Positions 58,093 to 64,000 of a stretch of DNA of 64,000 bases are shown in pieces. The notes beneath the pieces are model-generated. The model had not been told where the DNA came from. It worked only from the letters and a program-made list of their open reading frames with translations, and made no database searches. The translations under genes and the position numbers were made by a program. Numbering within the stretch: position 1 is the first letter of the stretch; each line of letters starts with the position of its first letter. Source of the stretch: F23-B02 sp963650165 (GTDB lineage: Bacteria; Bacillota; Clostridia; Oscillospirales; Oscillospiraceae); contig CAVJKX010000009.1 of the NCBI GenBank assembly GCA_963650165.1, positions 1 through 64,000 of the forward strand, given 5' to 3'.

Positions 58093-59402
58093 CAAACGAT
58101 AAGCTCCCCGAAAAACTCATATCCGCACTCGGAACGGCGGCGCTGGCGGCGGTGTTTGCCGTCTGGTGCGCCGGCAGCAGCTACGGCGCGGCGGGCTATG
58201 CCGCGGCTGTGCTCAGCGCGCTGCTTATGCTCACGCTCTGTCTGCGCTTTGTGCCCCCGTGCTGCGCTTTTTGGCGAAAAAACGGGCCGGAAACGCTCGG
58301 TGAAGCCGACGGCAGCGTGTGTGCGAAAATTTTTGCGCTCATGCTCGTTTGGGATGCTGGCATACTCGTCCTCGGCTATGTGCTGCGCAGAATGCTCGGC
58401 TATGACGAGTCTGCGGGCGGGTATATAAGCTTCTGGCTGTGCACCGACAGTCAGCATTACATGGATATTGCGCGCGACTGGTACCTGTCCGAGGGCGAGT
58501 GGGACAGGCTCGTGCAGCTCGTGTTCCTGCCGGGCTACCCCGTCGCCGTGCGGATAGTGTCGTACCTGACCGGCAGCGAGCTCACCGCCGGACTTTTAGT
58601 CTCGGCGCTGTGCTTTTCCGGCTCCGGCGTGATGCTCTACAGGCTCCTGTGCCTTGATACCGACGGCGAGACGGCTCTGCGCGCGGTGAAGCTCTTTGCC
58701 CTGTGCCCGGCGGCGTTTTTCTTTGCCGCGCCCATGTCGGAGAGCCTTTTCGTGCTGTGCACCCTGTCCTGCCTGTACCTGATCCGGCGCGGCAGGCTCG
58801 TCTCCGGCAGCCTTATAGGTGCGTATGCCGCCTTCACGCGCTCGCCGGGACTTATCCTCATCGTGCCGATACTGTTCGAGCTCGTGCACAGACGCGCAAG
58901 GGCGCGGGAGTATCTGACGCTCATCGTCGTGCCGCTCGGCTTTGCTGCCTACTGCCTTATAAACTACACGGTAGCGGGCGACGCGTTCAAGTTCATGGAA
59001 TATCAGCGCGTGCACTGGTACCAGCAGCTCGGCTGGTTTTTCAACACCGCCGCATATCAGACCGAAAACGCCGTTTCCGCGGCGGGGGAGAGCGCTGCGC
59101 TGCTTTGGGGCCTGTGGCTGCCGAACCTGCTGGCGCAGCTGGGAGCGCTGTGCATAATGATCTGCGCGGCAAAGCGCCTGCGCGCATCATACACGGCGTA
59201 TTTTATCGCAAGCTTTGTCGTCACTATCGGCGCGACCTGGCTGCTGAGCGCACCGAGATATCTGGCGGCGGTGTTCACGCTTCCGGCGGCGGAGGCCGCC
59301 CTGAGCGGCCGAAAAAGCGCGGAGCATGTCTTTACGGCGATAAGCGTTCTGCTCTTTGCCGCGTATTTCACCGCTTTTTTACTCCGCTGGCAGGTTTGGT
59401 AA
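58089..59402 (+). CDS. Polytopic membrane mannosyltransferase-like protein (GT-C fold)
   Basis: 437 aa with about ten membrane helices. The first outside loop carries TDSQHYMDIARDWYL, like the acidic catalytic loop of PIG-V/GT39-type glycosyltransferases, followed by LPGYP and SRSPGL-like TRSPGLILI. It would move a sugar from a polyprenyl carrier to an outside acceptor. The acceptor is unknown. ATGA overlap with the flavodoxin-like gene gives an odd two-gene operon. Confidence 0.7.
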   Translation: MTNDKLPEKLISALGTAALAAVFAVWCAGSSYGAAGYAAAVLSALLMLTLCLRFVPPCCAFWRKNGPETLGEADGSVCAKIFALMLVWDAGILVLGYVLRRMLGYDESAGGYISFWLCTDSQHYMDIARDWYLSEGEWDRLVQLVFLPGYPVAVRIVSYLTGSELTAGLLVSALCFSGSGVMLYRLLCLDTDGETALRAVKLFALCPAAFFFAAPMSESLFVLCTLSCLYLIRRGRLVSGSLIGAYAAFTRSPGLILIVPILFELVHRRARAREYLTLIVVPLGFAAYCLINYTVAGDAFKFMEYQRVHWYQQLGWFFNTAAYQTENAVSAAGESAALLWGLWLPNLLAQLGALCIMICAAKRLRASYTAYFIASFVVTIGATWLLSAPRYLAAVFTLPAAEAALSGRKSAEHVFTAISVLLFAAYFTAFLLRWQVW

Positions 59403-59422
59403 AAAATTAGCACAAATTTTTC

Positions 59423-59450
59423 TTGTATTATCAAACTGCTTGTGTTATAG
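59423..59450 (+). promoter_or_regulatory. Probable secG promoter
   Basis: TTGTAT (59423-59428), 16 bp, TTATAG (59445-59450), 42 bp before the start codon. Confidence 0.5.
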
Positions 59451-59491
59451 TAGTTAGGCTAATACGATAAAATCGAAAGGATCGAATATAA

Positions 59492-59728
59492 ATGAGCGCT
59501 CTTAAACTTATTCTTACAATTCTTCAGCTTCTGTCCGGCCTCGCCGTAACCGTCGTCGTTCTTCTCCAGAGCGGCAAGAGCGCGGGCCTTTCCGGCGCTA
59601 TCGCCGGCGGTGCGGAAACCTTCCTGAGCAAGGGCAAGGCAAAGTCCCTGGACGCAAAGCTCGCAAAGGCCACCAAGTGGTTTGCGATAGTTTTCGTTAT
59701 CCTCACTCTCGTACTGAACCTCATCTGA
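59492..59728 (+). CDS. secG: Preprotein translocase subunit SecG
   Basis: 78 aa with two membrane helices (about 3-24 and 56-77) and the SecG loop VVLLQSGKSAGLSGAIAGGAETFL. It assists SecYE during protein export. GAAAGGAT lies before the ATG. Monocistronic, closed by a terminator. Confidence 0.95.
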   Translation: MSALKLILTILQLLSGLAVTVVVLLQSGKSAGLSGAIAGGAETFLSKGKAKSLDAKLAKATKWFAIVFVILTLVLNLI

Positions 59729-59752
59729 TAACGGCAAAAAATCCGAAAAGGC

Positions 59753-59784
59753 ATGGCGCGGTCATTCTGACTGCGCCATTTTAC
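59753..59784 (+). terminator. Terminator of secG
   Basis: Stem TGGCGC-GTCA / TGAC-GCGCCA with one mismatched pair, then TTTTAC. It ends 5 bp before the azlC start, so azlC either has a promoter within the gap or depends on read-through. Confidence 0.7.
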
Positions 59785-59788
59785 TGAC

Positions 59789-60487
59789 ATGAAGAGAAAA
59801 GTTGAGCTAAAAGAGATACTGCGCGGGATAAAGGCGGCGTTTCCGTATACGCTGCCGATATTTTTCGGCTGGATATTCGTTGCGCTGACCTACGGCGTCC
59901 TGATGGAGGAGCTCGGCTACGGGCCTCTGTGGACGCTGCTGTTTTCGCTCATATGCGTCTGCGGCGGAATGCAGATAGCGGCGGTGCCGATGATGGCGGC
60001 GGGCTTTGACCCGGTGCAGATGTTCATCATGAGCTATTTCGTCAATTTCCGGCACACCTTTTACGGGCTCGCGCTGCTTGAAAAGTATAAGGACACGCAG
60101 CCGTTCAAGCCCTTTCTCATCCATGCGCTTGCCGACGAGATGTTTTCCGTGGCCGCATCGACCGACCCTCCGGAGGGCATGGAGCGCCGATACTTTTACT
60201 TCGGCCAGACCCTGCTCCTGTGGCTGTACTGGGCGGGGCTCACGGCCGTCGGCGGTCTGCTCGGCAGAGTGATCACCTTCGACACGACGGGGCTCGATTT
60301 TGCGCTCAACGCTCTGTTTACGGTGTTTTTCCTACAGCAGTGGAAGGATAAGAGCAAGCGCCCTGCCTGCCTTATCGGCGTTGCCGTCACGCTCGCCGCG
60401 CGCCTTATCTTCGGCCCGACGGTGTTCCTTATCCCGGCGCTTATCGCCATGCTGCTTATCTTTTGGCTGGGGAGGAACAGACTGTGA
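59789..60487 (+). CDS. azlC: AzlC-family branched-chain amino-acid exporter, large subunit
   Basis: 232 aa, about six helices. Signature: YTLPIFFGWIFVALTYGVLM, CGGMQIAAVPMMAAG, YFVNFRHTFYGLAL. With AzlD it exports branched-chain amino acids and analogues. The ribosome site before the ATG is weak, and a terminator lies just upstream, so expression may be low or controlled. Its stop overlaps the azlD GTG. Confidence 0.92.
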   Translation: MKRKVELKEILRGIKAAFPYTLPIFFGWIFVALTYGVLMEELGYGPLWTLLFSLICVCGGMQIAAVPMMAAGFDPVQMFIMSYFVNFRHTFYGLALLEKYKDTQPFKPFLIHALADEMFSVAASTDPPEGMERRYFYFGQTLLLWLYWAGLTAVGGLLGRVITFDTTGLDFALNALFTVFFLQQWKDKSKRPACLIGVAVTLAARLIFGPTVFLIPALIAMLLIFWLGRNRL

Positions 60488-60816
60488 AGCTCAGTGTTAT
60501 TCAGACTATTATAATCATCCTCGCCATATCGGCCGGTGCGCAGATATCGCGCTGGCTGCCGTTCCTGGCCTTTTCGGGAAAGAAGGAGACACCGCAGTTC
60601 GTAAAATATCTCGGCCGCGTGCTGCCGCCCGCGCTCATGGGGCTGCTGGTGGTCTACTGCTTTAAAAATACGCCCGTACTTACAGGTTCGCACGGCGTTC
60701 CTGAGCTTATTGCGACGCTTTTCGTCGTTTTGAGCTACGAATGGAAGGAAAACCTGCTGCTCTCCGTCGGCGGAGGCACGGTGGTTTACATGCTGCTCGT
60801 GCAGTTCGTTTTTTAA
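60484..60816 (+). CDS. azlD: AzlD-family branched-chain amino-acid exporter, small subunit
   Basis: 110 aa with three to four helices and the conserved ISRWLPFLAF and VKYLGRVLPPALMGLLVVY. GTG start at 60484 with GGGGAGG upstream and a 4-bp overlap with azlC. Partner of AzlC in the membrane. Confidence 0.9.
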   Translation: MKLSVIQTIIIILAISAGAQISRWLPFLAFSGKKETPQFVKYLGRVLPPALMGLLVVYCFKNTPVLTGSHGVPELIATLFVVLSYEWKENLLLSVGGGTVVYMLLVQFVF

Positions 60817-60832
60817 AAGTTTACAATTTGGA

Positions 60833-60864
60833 CAGACCGCCGTGGCTATTCGGCGGTCTGTTTT
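60833..60864 (+). terminator. Terminator of azlCD
   Basis: Perfect 10-bp stem CAGACCGCCG (60833-60842) with 60851-60860, then TTTT. Confidence 0.85.
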
Positions 60865-60865
60865 C

Positions 60866-60894
60866 TTGCAAAGGCGGACACAAAATGGTATAAT
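60866..60894 (+). promoter_or_regulatory. Promoter of glmS
   Basis: TTGCAA (60866-60871), 17 bp, TATAAT (60889-60894). The leader to the start codon is only about 40 nt, too short for a glmS ribozyme. Confidence 0.8.
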
Positions 60895-60939
60895 GCTATT
60901 CAATAATCTGAAATATTTATCCGAAAGGAACTTTTGCTT

Positions 60940-62778
60940 ATGTGCGGAATAGTTGGCTTTGTAGGAAGCGAGCAGGCAGCACCCATACTGCTCGACGGAC
61001 TGGAAAGACTGGAATACCGCGGCTATGACTCCGCAGGTATCGCGGTCCTGTCACCGGAAAAGAAGCTTCAGCTCAAAAAATCCAAGGGCCGCCTTCAGGT
61101 GCTCCGGGATATGATCCAGGGCGGCAAGAGCATCGAAGGCTGCATCGGCATCGGCCACACGCGCTGGGCCACGCACGGCGAGCCCAATGACATAAACGCC
61201 CATCCCCATCTGAGCGGCGACGGCAAGATAGCGATCGTGCACAACGGCATAATCGAAAACTACGTCGAGCTGCGCGACTTTCTCGTTTCGCAGGGCTACA
61301 GCTTCGTGTCGGAGACCGACACAGAGGTCGTGGCGCAGCTTGTCGCGTTTTACTATGCCGAGTGCGGCGATGCGCTCGAGGCCGTGTTCCGCGTGCTGCG
61401 CCGCATCGAGGGCGCCTACGCGCTGGGCATACTGTGCGTTGACGAGCCCGAGCACTTCATCGCCGCGCGCAAGGACGCGCCGCTGCTCATCGGCTACGGC
61501 GAGGGCAGCAACTACATAGCAAGCGACGTGACTGCCATCATAAAGCACACGCGCGACGTGTCGTACATGGAAGACGGCGAGGTCGCCGTCGTATCCGCGG
61601 ACGGCGTGCAGTTTTACAACGCCATGGAGCAGCCCATCGAGAAGGAGCATCACACGATCGACTGGGACGTTTCCGCGGCCGAAAAGGGCGGCTATGCCCA
61701 CTTCATGCTCAAGGAGATCATGGAGCAGCCCGAGGCCATACGCAAAACGGCCTTCAGCCGCATCCGCGATAACCGCATCGTGTTCGAGGATCTCAAGTTC
61801 ACCGCCGGGCAGATAAAGGATGTCAGCCGCATATTCATAATTGCCTGCGGCTCGTCATATCATGTCGGTGTGGTGGGCAAGTATAATCTCGAGCGGCTCA
61901 TGCGCAAGCCGGTCGAGGTCTGCCTCGCTTCGGAATTCCGTTACTGCGATCCGCTTGTCGATGACAGGACCCTCGTGATCGTCATCAGCCAGTCGGGTGA
62001 AACGCTCGATACGATGGCGGCTCTGCGCGAGGCAAAGGCGAGAGGCGCACACATACTTTCGATAGTAAACGTCGTCGGAAGCTCCATAGCGCGGGAGTCG
62101 GACGATGTGCTCTACACCTGGGCGGGACCCGAGATCGCCGTCGCAACGACCAAGGCGTACAGTACGCAGCTCGTGCTGCTGGATATGCTGGGCCTGTACT
62201 TTGCCGACGCTCTCGGCACGGTCAGCGCGGAGCAGTACGCCGAGATAATCGAAGAGATACTGCGCCTGCCGGGCAAGATGGAGCAGATGCTCGAGAATAT
62301 CGAGGATATAAAGCACTTCGCGTCCAATTACTTCAACCACAGCTCCGTGTTCTTCATCGGCCGCAACCTCGACTATGCCATGGGACTTGAGGGCTCCCTG
62401 AAGCTCAAGGAGATATCCTACATCCACTCCGAGGCATACGCGTCGGGCGAGCTCAAGCACGGAACGATCTCGCTTATCGAGGACGGAACGCTCGTTATCG
62501 CCCTCGGCACATACGAGCCGCTGTTTGACAAGGCGATGAGCAACGTCGTCGAGGTCCAGGCGCGCGGCGCAGATGTGCTCGCGCTCACGACCGAGAACAA
62601 TGTTTCCGAGATGAAAAAGACCGTGGAGAACGTCATGTCCGTTCCCGAGACACACACGATACTTCAGCCTTCTCTGGGCGTTGTGCCGCTCCAGCTCTTT
62701 GCGTACTATGTTGCGCTGCTGCGCGGCTGCGATATCGATAAGCCCAGAAATCTTGCAAAGTCGGTGACTGTCGAATAA
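60940..62778 (+). CDS. glmS: Glutamine-fructose-6-phosphate aminotransferase (isomerising)
   Basis: 612 aa, full length. It makes glucosamine-6-phosphate for the cell wall. The start must be the ATG at 60940 so that Cys2, the glutaminase nucleophile, follows Met (MCGIVGFVG). Glutaminase motifs: GYDSAGIAV, GHTRWATHGEPN, HNGIIENY. Two SIS domains follow (CGSSYHVGVVGKY, SQSGETLDT; and GRNLDYAMGLEGSLKLKEI), ending in PRNLAKSVTVE. Confidence 0.98.
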   Translation: MCGIVGFVGSEQAAPILLDGLERLEYRGYDSAGIAVLSPEKKLQLKKSKGRLQVLRDMIQGGKSIEGCIGIGHTRWATHGEPNDINAHPHLSGDGKIAIVHNGIIENYVELRDFLVSQGYSFVSETDTEVVAQLVAFYYAECGDALEAVFRVLRRIEGAYALGILCVDEPEHFIAARKDAPLLIGYGEGSNYIASDVTAIIKHTRDVSYMEDGEVAVVSADGVQFYNAMEQPIEKEHHTIDWDVSAAEKGGYAHFMLKEIMEQPEAIRKTAFSRIRDNRIVFEDLKFTAGQIKDVSRIFIIACGSSYHVGVVGKYNLERLMRKPVEVCLASEFRYCDPLVDDRTLVIVISQSGETLDTMAALREAKARGAHILSIVNVVGSSIARESDDVLYTWAGPEIAVATTKAYSTQLVLLDMLGLYFADALGTVSAEQYAEIIEEILRLPGKMEQMLENIEDIKHFASNYFNHSSVFFIGRNLDYAMGLEGSLKLKEISYIHSEAYASGELKHGTISLIEDGTLVIALGTYEPLFDKAMSNVVEVQARGADVLALTTENNVSEMKKTVENVMSVPETHTILQPSLGVVPLQLFAYYVALLRGCDIDKPRNLAKSVTVE

Positions 62779-64000
62779 TTGAAAAAGCTCATGATATTTT
62801 TTGCGTGCGTGGCCTGTAAGGCCACGCATTGCTTGTTGCGCCTGTTTAAGCTCGGCGCGACCTCGCTCCCCGGAGCGCTGGCACTGAAGATATGCCCCGA
62901 TGTCCTCGCTTTTGCCGCAAAAAATGTCGATATAATCGCCGTTACGGGGACAAACGGCAAAACCACCTCCTGCCGCATTGCAGAGCGCGCCCTGCTGGAC
63001 GCAGGAAGGCGCGTGTGCGCAAACCGCTCGGGCGCAAACCTCATGCCGGGCATCACGGCGGCGCTCATCTTAAATCTGCGTCTCACGGGCGGCATCAAAT
63101 GCGAAAGCGCCGTCATAGAGTGCGACGAGGCCGCATGCAGGCTCGTCCTCGGCAGGATCAGGCCGCGTGTGCTGCTGGTAACGAACCTCTTCCGCGATCA
63201 GCTCGACCGCTACGGTGCGCTCACGCGCCCGCGCGACTGCATAGCCGAGGGGCTGCGCTCATCGCCCGGGACCGCAGCGGTGATAAACGCCGACTGCCCC
63301 ATGGCCGCGAGCATCGCGCGCCTGTGTCCGAACGAGAGTGTTTATTACGGCGTGTCCGAGCACAGAAAACCGCGCGTCGGCAGCGGCGAGGACGACCGCT
63401 GCCCTGTCTGCGGCAGAGCCCTGCACTACGGCGGCGTGAGCTACGCGAGCCTCGGCAGCTTTTCCTGTGCCTGCGGATTTTCCCGCCGCTTGCCCGCATT
63501 TTACGCAGGATCCGTGCTGCCCGACGGGAGCTTCGTGCTGCACTCGGGTGACGAAAAAACGCTCTGCACTCCGGCGCTTGCGGGACTTTATAACGTGTAT
63601 AACGCCGTCGGAGCCGTCGCCGCCGCCGTAACGGACGGAGTTTGCCCCGACACGGCCGCGGCAGCCGTGAGCGGCTTTGACTGCGGCTTCGGCAGAATGG
63701 AGAGCTTCCCGCTCGGAAAGCGCGGAGCGAAGATGATACTCATAAAAAACACGGCCGCCGCCGACCAGACGATAGGCGAGGTCTGCCGCGCTGAGGGCGG
63801 CAAGACCCTTGTGCTTGCCGTCAACGACCGCACGGCCGACGGAACGGACATATCCTGGCTCGACGAGGCCGATTTCGGCATGCTTTCCCGGCGCGGCGGC
63901 GTAAAGCGCGCCTATGTCTGCGGCGACCGCGCCGATGCGGCAGAAAAAAGGCTGACGCGCGAAAATATACTCTGTAAATCGTGCGGAAACTATGATAAAC
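62779..64000 (+). CDS. murT: Lipid II isoglutaminyl synthase, MurT subunit (partial, runs off the window)
   Basis: About 407 codons are present and the 3' end is missing. It resembles Mur ligases: ATP loop GTNGKTT (about 57-63), LFRDQLDRYG, NADCP and, near the middle, the Cys4 zinc ribbon CPVCG...CACG that marks MurT. With GatD it amidates the D-glutamate of lipid II. The start is unclear: a TTG right after the glmS stop, or an ATG at 62791; neither has a clear ribosome site. A gatD gene should follow outside the window. Confidence 0.88.
   Translation, partial: MKKLMIFFACVACKATHCLLRLFKLGATSLPGALALKICPDVLAFAAKNVDIIAVTGTNGKTTSCRIAERALLDAGRRVCANRSGANLMPGITAALILNLRLTGGIKCESAVIECDEAACRLVLGRIRPRVLLVTNLFRDQLDRYGALTRPRDCIAEGLRSSPGTAAVINADCPMAASIARLCPNESVYYGVSEHRKPRVGSGEDDRCPVCGRALHYGGVSYASLGSFSCACGFSRRLPAFYAGSVLPDGSFVLHSGDEKTLCTPALAGLYNVYNAVGAVAAAVTDGVCPDTAAAAVSGFDCGFGRMESFPLGKRGAKMILIKNTAAADQTIGEVCRAEGGKTLVLAVNDRTADGTDISWLDEADFGMLSRRGGVKRAYVCGDRADAAEKRLTRENILCKSCGNYDK

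Noticed and set aside
60895..60939. glmS ribozyme
   Set aside because: The leader is only about 45 nt, far too short for the ribozyme core.

Overview
The window looks like a chromosomal segment of a strictly anaerobic, fairly high-GC Firmicute of class Clostridia, most like the Oscillospiraceae (Ruminococcaceae). The evidence is a membrane-bound biotin oxaloacetate decarboxylase, a 2-hydroxyacyl-CoA dehydratase pair, Rex, a BofC-like protein, DUF1292, strong AGGAGG ribosome sites and sigma-A promoters of the TTGACA-N17-TATAAT type. This placement rests on protein families and gene order; no rRNA is present.

Layout. 0.3-3.8 kb: a small unknown gene, then an NAD-salvage locus (pncB-niaR, and a PfoR-like EIIC permease behind a near-perfect NiaR-type operator). 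3.8-12 kb: a coiled-coil membrane protein, a DivIVA-like protein, mnmE, rex, then trmB-xth-dusB-ECF sigma-anti-sigma in overlapping order. 12.1-14.1 kb: a CBS/DRTGG pyrophosphatase followed by 102-bp tandem repeats. 14.2-23.7 kb: one aromatic amino-acid operon (pheA, aroB, aroC, an aroE-aroK fusion, aroQ, aroA, tyrA, DAHP synthase, aminotransferase). It supplies every step from DAHP to chorismate plus the Phe and Tyr branches. It sits behind a perfect promoter and a leader holding an aromatic-codon-rich ORF and two terminator hairpins.

23.7-33 kb: an ABC exporter, the oxaloacetate decarboxylase operon (alpha-delta-gamma-beta), a class A PBP, small conserved genes and a probable 6S RNA followed by a 162-bp inverted-repeat element. 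33.6-42.0 kb: a compact phage-head cassette (terminase, portal, protease, decoration protein, capsid, connectors, LysM and hub proteins, a small beta spike-like protein). I find no tape measure, sheath, fibre, holin, integrase or repressor. Its ORFs are intact and its composition resembles the host's. A region-4-only sigma-like gene and a membrane GH25 lysozyme lie 3 kb further on, past gdhA and two tRNA genes.

42-64 kb: gdhA, small genes, tRNA-Tyr and tRNA-Thr, a TetR gene divergent from a 922-residue Fe-S/flavin oxidoreductase, hypAB, hgdBA, a MocR regulator divergent from a methionine gamma-lyase-like gene, a flavodoxin-family reductase with a membrane glycosyltransferase, secG, azlCD, glmS and the start of murT, which runs off the end.

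The metabolic genes fit amino-acid fermentation: glutamate dehydrogenase, 2-hydroxyacyl-CoA dehydration, sodium-pumping decarboxylation and a flavin/Fe-S electron carrier. Possible Rex sites lie upstream of three of these transcription units. The points most worth a second look are the tail-poor capsid cassette, the aromatic leader, the NiaR-controlled permease and the large fusion oxidoreductase.
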